64,000 nt of DNA. It comes from Sindora glabra (Eukaryota > Streptophyta > Magnoliopsida > Fabales > Fabaceae). A program made the translations under genes and the position numbers. The stretch covers positions 4,301,501-4,365,500 of the forward strand of contig CM035230.1 in NCBI GenBank assembly GCA_020226215.1, given 5' to 3'. Below the pieces are notes generated by a model. It saw only the letters and a list, made by a program, of their open reading frames with translations, was not told the origin of the DNA and did no database searches. This document shows positions 50,730-63,400 of this stretch, one piece after another; positions within the stretch are counted from its first letter, which is position 1, and every line of letters starts with the position of its first letter.

Positions 50730-50859
50730 ATATTTTCCTCTTTCAAAAGAATTCATCTTCAAAATTTTAAGGCTTACATTATCTTAATAATATTATAGTA
50801 ATATACTAGAGTTGGATTTGTACTTACCAAATAATTATAGGTATTTTCTCATATATTAG

Positions 50860-51060
50860 TCTCTAACTTTCTTATGAGTTCCTCCACACTGTGACATTCC
50901 TAACAAACTTTTTTGAAAAGATCTTCCTTAGGCCTCAATTTTCAAATTTGCAATCTAGGATCTCAACTTGCGACTCCTTATAAGTTAACTTGGGATCTAG
51001 TTGTAGTGGCCCATCTCAAATCACATGGGATCCATCTACTAAGTGTTTTTGGAAATCTAA
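50860..51060 (-). pseudogene. Integrase C-terminus and chromodomain of the chromovirus
   Basis: The minus strand reads LVDGSHVI, then LTYKESQVEILDCKFEN and VRNVTVWRN. This matches the plant chromovirus end (LTYEE-PVEILDR...VLWRNH), a chromodomain thought to steer integration into heterochromatin. Stops occur in the middle, and the tryptophan and arginine of the WRN block survive. Confidence 0.75.
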
Positions 51061-52425
51061 TAACTCCAAGTGGTAGACCATGGCTCCTACCTACTTGAGG
51101 ATTTAGAATAGTCTTATGAAACGAGGTGTTTGCTTGCATTTTTTCCTAAATCGCATCACACCTTTCATTAGCAAGACCTTTTGAAACACCACAACTCTCA
51201 CTTAAAACTCCAAGTCTCTTCTTTTATTTACATATGATTTTTGTTTATCTTTTATGATTTTCAAATGGTTTCTAGTGACTCAAATTTTCTTTAATGTGCC
51301 GATATCTAGATATGGCCTTACTAATCTTGTCTTTCCTAGATTAACCCACTAAACCAAAGAATGACATTTTCAATCATATAAGGCTTTATATAGGGCTATT
51401 TGAATACTAGATTGGTAACTATTATTATAGGCAAATTCAATTAAAGGTAGACACCTTTCTTAAATTCCTTTAAAATCTAGAATGCATACTTTAAGCATGT
51501 CTTCCAAGATTTGAAAAATTCGTGTAAACTATCTAGCAATGTGTGGGTGGAATGTCGTACTAAACTACAATTAAGTCCCTAGTACTTATTGGAATAATTG
51601 CTAGAAATAGAATGTAAATTGAATGTCTCAATTTAACATGATCATAATTAGGGCTCCAAGCAAAAGTGTAATTTTATAAAGATATACTTGTATGTATTGC
51701 ACTATGCTAAATGTGATTCTGACAAAATGGAAAATGTGCTAACTTTGTTAACCCATTTAGACTTATACCTCTTTGATAACTTTGTTTGGTGAGGAAGTCC
51801 ATTGTAATACTCCCCCATTCCCATTCTAGCATTGGAAGTGGTTGATGTATTCTAGTTAGCCATTGGTGCTTTGCCTTGACTTTCTACCATGTAAGGCATC
51901 TTATAATGAAGTTTGATACATCCTTTTTCATTCCTCTCTAGCAAAAAATACCCTTTAGATCATGGTATATTTTTGCTGATTCGGGGTGTATAGTATATAA
52001 AGAATCATAGGCTTGATGAAGTAACTCACTTTTAGCACTATTTAGAACCCAAATTGTCCCTTAGTGGTGTACTATTCCATTCTTATCCATAATTAGTCTA
52101 AGTTCTAATTCTTTGGTCATTTCCTTAACCAAGGTTGTATATCCAGAGTGATCTAATAGAGCATCCTTAATTATTACTATAAGGATGGATTATATTGCTT
52201 CATAAGCAAAGACTATGCCTTAAGTTCTCAATTGCACTTCAATGATTTTCCAATAGATATTTTGGTGAGGGCATTCACTATCAAATTTGCTCTACCAAGG
52301 TGATAAAAAATTGAGTAGTTATAATTTTTTACAAGATCCATCTATCTTCTCTATCACAAATTAAAGTCTTTTTATTCAAATGTATACTTTTAGCTTTTTT
52401 AGTTAGTCTAAGTTTTAATGGCCTC

Positions 52426-54044
52426 TAATGAAAAAAATATTTACTATATTATTTCTTCATATTTAATGTCTTTTAGTGAGTTATACATACTTAATTTCAT
52501 AACCTTGTTTTATAATTTTGGTTAGGTTTACAATATTTTCAATTTATTCAATTAATATTGGATTTTAGCACTATTTTTATCTTTTAGCTATATCTCAGGC
52601 TTTGGATATTAGATTGGGATGATCTTTATACTAGTGGAAAGCTTAAAGAAAGACCTACAACTTAGGTATTTTGGTCAAAGCCTAGATCCTTCAAACCCTT
52701 ATTTAGCTGAAAGGTTGAAGCCTTGTCTTTGTCATAACTATGTCAACCTCGATTTTTGGATCATATGTAGAGTTACATAGGTTTAATTAGCATGAAACTA
52801 ATGCTAAATTTTTATAAGACCCAGCTCTATAATTTCTGTGTTTATAGATTACCCAAATACCTTGTCTTAATCATCTTAAATTGGTTGGAAGTCAAACCTG
52901 TGAGAATTCACTATTATAACTATTAGAATTAATTGCCTTATTAAAAATAGGTTTGGGCTTCTAAAAATTAAGAAGGCCCCATTCTTGTAATCTTAAGAGA
53001 CATACAATCTAGGTCTAATAGGTTTTAGGTTAATTAGGTTAAATAAAAAAAGAGAACTCATGAGACATAAGAAATAAGAGATATATTCAACAAACAACTT
53101 TCTTTCTTTTACTTAGCTTGTGTTCTCTAGCCATGAAAGGCTAATTTTTGGAGTTGAATCAAGGAATTTAAGGCTTTGCCTTATCAAATTATGAGATTAT
53201 GATTTGTAATATTAATTTTCTTTAATTAATTTTTTTAATTAATTTTCCTTTTTTCCTATTTACTTGTGCTAATTTCTTGAAATTACTTGTATTAGATGTT
53301 TATTTGATATAAGTGGTATTCATCCTTGTGATTCTGATACTTTGCTATTTTGATATTGAATTATGGTTGGTAAATTACAGTTTTACACATAAAGGTAGAT
53401 GGTAGAGGGATTAATTTAGAGGTTTCTAATTTAATTTCTCAATTCAATCGAATTTTATTATTAAATCAATTTCAATCTAACTTAGGGATTATAATAGTTA
53501 CTTAATTTAGCTAATCTTAATTGATCAAATCCTAGGTGGTAATCTAGAATAATATTCATGAATTATTGCAGGGGTTCTAGGTAATTTAAGATTGAAAAAT
53601 GAATTAGAAAAGTTAAATCTTAATTAATCTATGATTAATCTAACTAGCGCATCTCAATTCTTTAATTAGCTATTTTATTATATTAATTTTTCTTCTTGTT
53701 GTTTACTTTGCATTTTCATTTTTTTTAAATATATTCAATTTAATTTGAATTACAAAACCTCCAAATTCTATGTTCTACATACTGCATTCTGCATAACATA
53801 GCATTTTGCATTGCATTCTATTAACATACTGTATCCATTTTGTTACATTCTATTTTAGCTTGCTTTTGCATTCTATTTTCATATCTAATTTTGCATTTTG
53901 TGTCTACATTATGCTAGTAATTTATAGTAAAAAATAATATTAAGGGATCATTAGGAGTATGACCTGGTTGTGTCACTATACTATATTATTTTGTAGCAAA
54001 TAGGTTTTTAATCTAATTTTGGTGCATTGCAATGTGCATTATCA
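52426..54044 (+). mobile_element. Solo LTR inserted in the chromovirus RNase H, target duplication GCCTC/ACCTC
   Basis: It runs from TAATGAAAAAAATATT (probably TGATG originally) to TGTGCATTATCA, 1619 bp. GCCTC (52421-52425) and ACCTC (54045-54049) flank it. Removing it rejoins the chromovirus RNase H between HYLYKE and AIKT-TN-KS-KYTFE, exactly where intact elements read HYLYGE and TDHKSLKYIF. The leader-like CTCTAGCCATGAAAGGCTAA near 53125 suggests plus orientation. No internal genes remain. Confidence 0.8.
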
Positions 54045-55197
54045 ACCTCCTTATACAAATAGTGTTTTCAAATCTTTAATGGAAAAATTATTATAGCCAT
54101 TTCTAGGTCATGGGTAAGGTAATTTTTCACATGTTTTTTCAATTACTTGGAAGCATATGTTATCACCTTGCCATGCTACATGAGAACATATCCTAGTCCT
54201 ACTTTAAAGGCATCACAATATACCATAAATCCTTCATTATCCGAAAGTAAGCTAATATTAGCAGAGATGTCAAGTATAATTTTAGTTTTTGAAAACTATT
54301 TTCATAAGCATTAGTCCATTCAGATTTGACTTTTTTTTGGGTTAGCTTGGTTAATGGCATGGAAATTTTTGAAAAGTTTTTAACAAATCTTTAATATTAA
54401 CTCACTAACATAAAGAAGTTATGTATTTTTATGATCCAAGAAGATCTCGACCAACCTTCCACTTCTTCTATCTTTTAAGGGCCCAACCTTACTCTTTCTT
54501 AAGACACCACATAACCTAAAAAATTAACATTAGTCATGTAAAAGTCACACTTTGAAATTTTAGCACATAGTTAATGCTCTAACAATGTTTATAACACCAC
54601 TCTAAGATGGAAAACATGTTTTGTATTACTTTTTAAGTACACTAAGATGTTCTTTATGAAGACGATTATAAATTTTTCCATAAGAGGCTTGAACACATAA
54701 TTTATCACGTCTATGAAAATAGTTAAGACATTTGTTAGCACAAATGACCTGATTAAAAATTCAAAGTGGCTATATTGAGTTGTAAAAGCAGTTTTTGGAA
54801 TGTCTTCCTTGAAAAACTTTGATTAGTGTTACCTCATTTGCATATTTATCTTGGAGAAATACTTAGCCCTTTGGAATTAATAAAAAAGATCATCAATTTG
54901 AGAAAGAAGATACTTATTCTTAATGGTAGCCTTGTTAAGCTACCAATAGTTAATACACAATTGCATTGATCCATCTTTCTTTTTCACAAATAACATTACA
55001 ACTCCATAGGGCAAAGTGTTTAGATGAATAAAGACATTGTTAATTAAACCGTATGACTAATTCTTTAATTCTAGTGACTTTGCTAGGGCCATTCTATAGG
55101 AAGGTATAAAGACAAGTTCAGTACTAGACATTAGGTTAATGTGAAATTTTATCTGCCAATCTAGTGGCAATCTAGGTAATTCTTTTAAAAACACATT

Positions 55198-55980
55198 TGA
55201 TGTGAACCTAATGCAAACCCATCATAGAGAACCCATAAACAATTCAAAATTGCTGAGGATCATCCCAAAAATCCAAAATGAAAATGAAAAACAAATAGAA
55301 GAATCACACCACACTTAAAAAAAGTGATAAATTTAAATGCCATAAAAGATAAATCCTTTAATAAGTTATGAAGTTCTTGCAAAAACCCTAGAAAGAAACT
55401 CTTCTCCAAAATTTGATCTTAAATTAATCATGCAAAGTTGTGTTTAATGAGGAACAAGTCTCTTTATATAACTAAAAATGTAATTAGGCTAATGGGATTC
55501 AATCAAACATAAGTAGGCCTAATATTAGCACATTAATTAAACCATAATTTATCCAAAATTAAGTATTAAAAATAATGGGCTAGGCATATATAATTGACAT
55601 TAGTCCAAATGGCTTAACCCATAAGAAATAATTAATCTAGAGCCTAATCAGCTAAATCAAATGGATTTTATAACAAGGTATTTAAGCACTCTATTTGAGT
55701 ACTATCCAAAACTGAGGCAATACTTGAGTATAGTAGTCAAATACTTACTGGTAGAAATGAACTCCAAGTGTAATACTTGAGCATGGTACTTAACTACTAA
55801 TTTTCAATGGTTAAAATGCAAGAAATCCATTTATTAGATCTTTCTAAGTCCCCATCCTTATGCTCCTAAGTAGCATGAATAAGTCCTTGAAGGACTTTTT
55901 TCACTTTTTTTACCTTACTCCCTATGATTGGTCCTTTTAGCAAATATAAGTGCTCTTCCATGGTCCTTAAGATTGCATCA
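55198..55980 (-). repeat. 3' LTR of gypsy copy C
   Basis: The minus strand runs from TGATGCAATCTTAAGG (55980) to GGTTCACATCA (55198), 783 bp. AGAAGGGGGA precedes it as polypurine tract. The left end abuts chromovirus RT coding sequence, so copy C inserted there or was joined there. Confidence 0.8.
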
Positions 55981-58460
55981 TCCCCCTTCTAAACCTACAT
56001 CAAATAAAGATAAATTAGTAACATTGAAAGTAACACTAATTCTATACATATCAAAAAGTTTAAACTTGTAAGCATTGTCATTAATTCCCTTAAGTACTTG
56101 GAAAGGATTGTCTCTTCTTAGATGTAATTTGGTCTTCCTTTAAGGTTCACCAAGGTTAAAAATAAAATTAGTAACATTAGCTAAAACAAATAAAATTGAT
56201 GGTGTGGCTATAATAATAAGATCTTTTGCTTAAAAGCTACTAATCTCACTAATAAATTTTAGTGGTAGTCATTCTTTAATTGCCTTCATCTTTTCTTCAT
56301 CCACTACTAAGCTTATGCTTTTCACAATATAATCTAAGAGAATAAATTTTTTATTTAAAATAAACACTTCTCAAAATTATTAAACAATTGTTTACATTTC
56401 AAAGTTTAAAATAAACACTTCTCAAAATCATGTCTCTCAAATACTCACCTTACCACTTTTCCCAATGCTTTAAATCAAACAAAACAAGATTTATTACTCT
56501 TATAAAAGTATTTAGTGCATTCGACAAACCAAAGAGTAAAAATAACTATGCATACAAATTATGTTTTATTATTGAAACATTTTCCCATTCCACACATGCT
56601 TTTATGAAAATTGGATAATATCCATAATTGAAGTTAATCCTAGGGAATATACAATAATTATGCAATCTATTAAGCACACTAACTAAAATTTCTCATACTA
56701 ACATATTTCATCAAATCATAAACATAGGTTTCTTAGCAAACAAATCACTTAGAGATCTTTTAGGTACATTCAATTCATTCTTTCTACACAAAAATTTATC
56801 ATAACAAAAATATCTCTAAAGACCATATTTTCCTAAACATCAAAACTTGAAACAACACTATCTTATGAACAAGTAACACATCTATGTAGGTGAACGTCAA
56901 AACCATGGTAGTTTATATACAAATCTTTAACATATTCAATGTTTAGTAACTCTGTATGTAAAGTAGAAATAAAGGTATACCTTCAAAACAAACCATCATT
57001 CACCTTATTATATTTACTTTTTTGTGTTGGAGACATATGAAAAAGTTTCAATGAAATCCACTAACTTGTTATGTTTACCACTTAGCTTTTCTTGCCATTT
57101 TAAATGCTGCAAAAATTAATAGCACCTAACAAAAACAAATTTAGATTTGTTAACATTCAATTTCTCATCTTTTAAAGTTTATAAAACACATCTTAAATGC
57201 ATAACATGCTCATTAACATTTTTACTATATATAAGAATATCATCAAGATAGATCACCATAAACTTTCTAATAAAATGGGACAAAATATAGGTCATCGATC
57301 TTGTAAAATTACTTGATGCATTCTATAAACTGAAAGGCATAATAAGCCACCCATACTAACTATTTTTTTCTTAAAAGTAGTTTTCCATCCATCACCTTTC
57401 TTATTCTAATTTAATAGTAACCTTGCTTTATATCAATTTTAGAAAACACATATGAGCTATACAATTCATCCAACATATCATCAAGTTTAGGATTTGGATA
57501 TCTATACTTTATAATAATTTTGTTGATTAGTTGACAATCAACACAGATTATCTAAAACTCATCCTTCTTTGGCACTAGCAACGTCAACATAGCATATGGG
57601 CTCATACTCTCTCTAAAATATCTATTGAACATAAAATCCTTCACTTACCTTTAGATCTCCTTAGTTTCCTCTAAATTTATCCTCTAAATGGGATAATTTG
57701 GAATAGAAACATTCAAAATGAAGTCAATTTGATGTTCAATTTCTCCTTTGGGTGATAATTCTCTTAGAGCATCTTTAGAGAATATCTTTTCAAATTCTTG
57801 CAAAAGAAAGTAAATAGCACTAGGTAAAATAAGTAGCTATGTAAGCTTCTTCATGTAAGAGTATAAATGTTGGCTTATCATCATAGTAACTTTTCACATT
57901 ACTCATTCTTGTAAAGACATTAAACTAATTTTTTCCTCTATCTTATTTTGAACACTTACCTTCATCATCTTTTCTCCTTTTATTTTCTCTCAAACTTTTT
58001 CCTTTTCCCTTTTTTATTCTTTTTCTCACTTTTTTCTTCTTCTCCCTTGTTTTGCATCTTTATTTGATTTTCTTGTACTTCCTTTAGTGACAAAGTTAGG
58101 TCACTTTTCTACCTTTTATCTCAGAGCTATATATATTAAAAACTCCATCATGAGTAGCTTTCTTATAATATGTCATGGTCTCCTAAGCAATATATGACAA
58201 GCATGCATAGGGACAACATCACATAATACCTTATGATATCTACCAATGGTGAATGCAATAAACACTGCCTTGGTCATTTTAACCTCTCCACTATTATTCA
58301 ACCATTATACTTTGTAAAGTGTGGAATGTTTCAAGGTAGGCAAACTCAACTTCTTAATCATGATAGTGCTAGCCAAATTAGCATAACTACCATTGCCAAT
58401 GATTAAGTTGCAAAATCTTCCTATAACTTAGCATCAAGCATGGAAGATATTCTCCTTTTG
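55981..58460 (-). pseudogene. Gypsy copy C: protease-RT-integrase N-term-RT fragment-integrase C-term (rearranged pol)
   Basis: Reading leftwards. 58460-58150: aspartic protease, ENIFHA, LIIGNGSYANLAS (normally LIIDGGS), LKHSTLYKV and CDVVPMHACHILLRRP. 57640-57080: RT with VPKKDEF, YPNPKLDDMLDELYSSYVFS and a catalytic YLDDILIYSKN (57258-57226) that keeps both aspartates. 57080-56990: RNase H end (LQHLKWQEKLSGKHNKL). 56990-56580: integrase N-terminal region (FLCRKNELNVPKRSL). About 56555-56475: a second RT piece, KHNLYA-stop-LFLLFGLSNALNTF. 56320-56170: RT end (DEEKMKAIKE, FISEISSF). Then integrase C-terminus (KTKLHLRRDNPFQVLKGIND) to 55990. Stops and shifts are frequent. The order is the same as in copy A. 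Confidence 0.82.
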
Positions 58461-58847
58461 TGTCATAACCCACCTAATCATGATCAACGTGGTTCCTGTT
58501 CATGGTAACCACATGCCCATCTAGACCCATTTTGATATCATGATAGAATAACTAAAAAAATTATCTAGGGATAATTAACCATTTAATTAAATACTATTGT
58601 ACTTCATTTATCAAAATAATATTCACATTTTAAGTTTGAAACCAAGCATTCAATTATTCATAGATTTTTCCAAAATGACCCCGTTAATTTTTTTTTGGGC
58701 TAATTTGCTTGTTCTAGTTAAGGTTGCACATAACATGTCATTATTCCAAAACCTTCAGTGATGGTTATGGAGCTTCACTCTAATCATTTCAAAATATTTT
58801 AAAATAATATAATAAGACTTGAAGTCCTAATAAGCAAATAATCTACT

Positions 58848-58907
<60 letters not shown>

Positions 58908-60380
58908 TCATCAAGCAAAGTAATACATAATTATCAATAACAAATTCCATCTAGAGCATGTAGAGTATAAACAATATTAATAAATCCAACTTGTACCTCT
59001 TAAAATATTAGTCATAATCCTAATCTTGCCTCAATAGACATCAATTATAGTCCCAACTTTCTCCCTCTCTGTATACATTAAACATAATAACAACACTTAG
59101 ATTTGGTGTTTCATTTCAATTCAAAGTTTTAATAATACACTTAACATTATTTTCATTAATGCACATCCACTTGCATTTTATCATTATTATTATATTTTAA
59201 CTACTCATAACCTTATCTTGACTAATTTATAATTGTTCATGGAAAAATTAATTAAAGAATCATACTTTAAAGTTCACTTATAATTCAAACAATTTCAACA
59301 TAGGCTAATGATTATAGTTTTAGTACTTGCCTTGTTCAATTTTTTGAACATATGGTGAATAAGGGGTAGAGTGTTCAAGTACAATTCTTAAATATAGGCT
59401 ATTATGAAGCTAGTATTGGAGTACTATATCCAAATACTTGAAGGCAGTAAGTAAATGAACTTTAATAGTCAAGAATGGTACTTAACTACAACCTTATTTG
59501 TATTGCTTATAAGGCAGTACTTAGGTACTAGACTCGAGTACCATCTAGAAATTTCCAAAAATTTGTTTGAAATGTGCAAATAAACCTAGCCACATCTCAC
59601 CAATTTCAACATGTAACTTTATAATTCTTTCAAAACACATTTCATTATAATATATATTAGCAAGTTTCACCTCAATTCAATGATACAACATACCAACTAA
59701 ATTCATTAAGCAATTCCATAGATCATCAAGTAATGAGTTATACTTTAAGTAATCTTAAATATTTTTGAAACATAAGTAGACTAGTTACTTACTTCATAAA
59801 GTTAGTGAAGATAGATTGAGCTTAAAGGATGCTACACTTGACTTATTACATACCTCATAAAGTTGGAAAAGATGGATTAAGCTCAAAGGATATTACACTT
59901 GACCTAAATAGAATTAATTTAAGAAAATTTAACCCTAACCTTCCAAACCCTTATTTCTATTTCATCTAAAAATTCATTCTTAAGTTTGTGCTAGGAAGAA
60001 ATACCTTGATTACAAAGGAGTTTATTGACAAATTGAATAAATAAACTTACACTTGGCTGATGATGGGAAGAGAAGTAATGAAGGAAAAATGAAATTTTTA
60101 GTTATTTTAATTGCTAAATGGTAATTTTGTGATTTCAAAGGTAAAGAAGGGCATTTTAGGTATTTAAATCTCTAATTTTCCTTTACATATCCTATTTCAA
60201 TTTTAGTTTTACACAACATAATATCTAATTTAAATACACCTATTTCCATGTAAAAAAAATTATTTCCTATAATTAAATATGTACCTTAAATCTTTCCATA
60301 ACTTTTCTAATTATCAGTATATTTATTAGATTATCATTTTAAGAGTTAAAATAAGATTTTATAAATTTGGGAGTGTAACA
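58461..60380 (-). repeat. 3' LTR of a further gypsy element, inserted in copy C
   Basis: The minus strand starts TGTTACACTCCC (60380), after AGAAGGAAAAGAAT as polypurine tract, and ends GGGTTATGACA (58461), 1920 bp. The U3 includes the phrase CCTAAAATGCCCTTC common in plant gypsy LTRs. The left end cuts copy C just before ENIFHA of its protease. Only about 50 bp of internal sequence (GAATTTGAGGTTGAATTTTC, minus) remains before another LTR begins at 60447. Confidence 0.72.
58850..58906. repeat. (TA)n microsatellite, about 28 units
   Basis: Uninterrupted TA repeat inside the gypsy LTR. Confidence 0.93.
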
Positions 60381-60423
60381 ATTCTTTTCCTTCTAGAAAA
60401 TTCAACCTCAAATTCTTAAGAAT

Positions 60424-60486
60424 TTACTATCCAAATAGAATAAGATTGTCACGACCCTTTACTATCCAAATAGAATAAGATTGTAA
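60424..60486. repeat. 35-bp shifted duplication around an LTR end
   Basis: ACTATCCAAATAGAATAAGA occurs at 60426 and again at 60461, with TTGT after both. Between them lies TGTCACGACCC, the presumed end of the next LTR. Confidence 0.8.
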
Positions 60487-63400
60487 CAATTTGACTTGAT
60501 CATAACTGGCATAGATCTCAATACTTAGTTTTCACAAACTTTAACAATTTTTCACTTTTTCTAATCAATAAAAGTTTCTAAATTTTTAGGAGAACTCAAA
60601 ATTTCTACAGAAAATGGATAGAGTCTTCTTTATTTTTAGACATTTCTCGAGGGCCACATGTCCTATAATACAAAACTTATATTATTTCTAAATTTGACAG
60701 CATCAAACATACACATCAAACCATCCAATATCAAATTTACATATACAATCATTTCAACACATCATATCATTCAACAAATCTTTATTAAACATTAATTCTA
60801 ATAAAACGAAACCTAACTGTCAAATCCTTTTATCAGGCAGTCTTTGAATTCCCATGTTTATAGCATAACTTAAAGAATCTATCTCAACCTAAAAATATTG
60901 AAAATAAGATAGGGAGAGTTGCAAAAACTTAGTGAGTACATATTTACCACTATTAATTCTTAATTCAAATATATTAAGTAATCACATATTATCTAAGTAT
61001 TAGATAAGAAAGCTAAATATAATTCAAACTTCTTGAGTTTTTGAAAGTGTAAAACCAAGCCTCAAGTGAAATATTTACCTGCACACAAGTTAAATTCTAT
61101 ACTTCTCATTATAAATCATAATAATTTCAATTATTTGATACCACATAACATTTATACATACACTACACATTCCAGGTAAATATCACAATCACAAAAACAC
61201 AAATAAATCATCTCAATCACATCAGTAGTAATATCCAATCATAGATAATTTCCAATATCACATCATATCACACATCCAATTATAGTAAATATACTTATAG
61301 CCTTTTCTTAACTTTCAAATTGATACTATATTTTTTTAACTACTTACCGAGAATTTCCCATCCAACTTTCAGATTGATTTTATATCCTTAACAACTGTTT
61401 GTTGAGAATTTACTATCTGATTTTCACATCATAACTCCTTTTTTATTCATAGTTTCTAATATCATTACTCTAGCATAATTCACAATTTCCATGCCATACA
61501 AGACAAAATTCATAGATAACATGCATAAGAGCCCAACTTTCACATCACAATTGTTTATAAAATTTTAGTGCAAAGTCACTAATTCATCATTGGATAATAT
61601 CAAGCACACAATAATATATGCATAAATATATAATAATGCCATTATATTCTATTATACGATTATAACATATAAATAACATTGAATTCAATCATAAAACATA
61701 AATAGTTATCATCATAACCATGCTTTTGCTATGCATTCTGATCAATTAACTCTTCCACAAACAATTATTTGTACTTATAGTGTGAAAATGAACTTATGGA
61801 TGAGTATAGGTATATATACATGAATATAAATCCAAACTATCAATAAAAAGATATAGTCCACAACATTTAAGTTATCTTTTGTCAAAATAAAATTTGTGGT
61901 GAGATATATACTCACCTAGTAGAATGCATATTTTTTGTAAACACTCAGAGTAATTTGTTTGCATTTTTTCTCCTTGGTCTTAACTAGTAATTACAAATAT
62001 GAATTATAAACACAAGGCATCAATTATGATATTTCTACATATTATGGCTTCTAAATTGAATCATAACATGTTATAATTCATTAACTTCTCACATATGACT
62101 ACTTTTCCAATCCAAATTATAAAATAATTAAAATATTAGATTTTGAAGATATGGATATATTTTAAGTCAATTAGTCTAATAATCTTGAATATAATATTAT
62201 TTTTTCATCATTATTACACTAAGTATCTAAATTATATGATGAAACAAGGATTTCTATATCAAGTTTAAATCTTTCAAAATATGAAGATATAATATTTCAT
62301 GATTATTTTAAATATAGTATTTTAGCAATCTATATTGCAAAAACCATATTTTTCACAAGCCCCATCTAATATTTTAGGTTATATAATAATAAAGTCTTTT
62401 GAATCACTTCAAATCATCAAAAATCATAAGAACTATTGTTTTAGAAATGCTACCTGTAGAATAACTTATCATTCCATAACATAAAATATTAATTTCTCAA
62501 ACTCGCATCACATCTCATAATCTTACAGAATTAAATTTTTCTAAGTTATTATCACCCATCTTAAATATCCACAAAATGAGTTTCTATGATTCTTACATAA
62601 ATTTACTATAAAAGTGGAATAAAATATTCTATTTATGCTTAAATCATCCTATTTTAACATTCAGTGGCATAAAAATTGTATTTTTCTCATGCTTCATCAC
62701 ATATTTCAAATATGTAAAAATTTAATTTCTTGGATTAATCCTTAAATCAACATAAATATTAAACTTTTATACTGTAAAGACGTTTAGCTACAGTTAAAAG
62801 GCCTAACTAGAGCTCATTAGCAGCAGGGTCTTCTTAGATCACTAGCAACATAAAAGTCTAATGGTCCCTACCTACTACAATTCAAATCTACTATAGATCA
62901 TGGCATCTTCGTGTCATAGAGCTACGGTTAGTTTTTAGAGGGACAGAGCACGATGTGAAGAGGTTAAAGATGGTGGTTTTTTTACTGAAAGTTACACGAA
63001 GGATAGTAGCCAATGGCATTACACAACATTGAATTTCTTCATAAGTGACCGCTCCTATCATCACCATTATGCCATTATTGCTAAGAAAGATGCGCATGAG
63101 AGTGATGGAATGAATAACAGCCACATAGTAGCTTAACGATGCCAACTTAACGTCGGTAAAGAAAAGAAAAGAAATGGAGTAAAAAGAAGAGAAAGAAAAA
63201 GAAGAGGGAAAGAAGGAACTCAGGCTAAGTGGGGAAGGAGTTTCCCAAAAAAGAAGGGAAAATAAACTAAAAAGAAAGAAGGAAACCAAGCAAGAGAAAG
63301 AAAGGGAAGCAGTAGGAAGAGTGTAGAAAATGAGAGTGAGTGGGCACAAAATCCAAGAGAAAAAAAGGTTGCTATCCGAAATATAAAGAGAGGACGATAG

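Larger units (their letters stand above)
50730..55197 (-). pseudogene. Chromodomain-type Ty3/gypsy pol (Tekay/Del-like), interrupted by a solo LTR
   Basis: Reading leftwards. 55190-54940: LKELPRLPLDWQIKFHINL, YRMALAKSLELK and VKKKDGSMQLCINYW, the RT start. Then LNKATIKNKYLLSQIDDLF, FFKEDIPKTAFTTQYSHFEF and the catalytic box FIKNILVYLK at about 54675-54632, where active copies have FIDDILVYS: both aspartates are lost. RNase H GFMVYCDAFKVGLGYVLM and THDLEMA follow to 54050, where a 1.6-kb LTR is inserted. It resumes at 52425 with KSIHLNKK and RRW-like blocks, YHLGRANLIVNALTK, integrase YTIHPESAKIYHDLKG, and ends in a chromodomain (50860-51000). The 5' end is cut by gypsy copy C. Confidence 0.82.
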
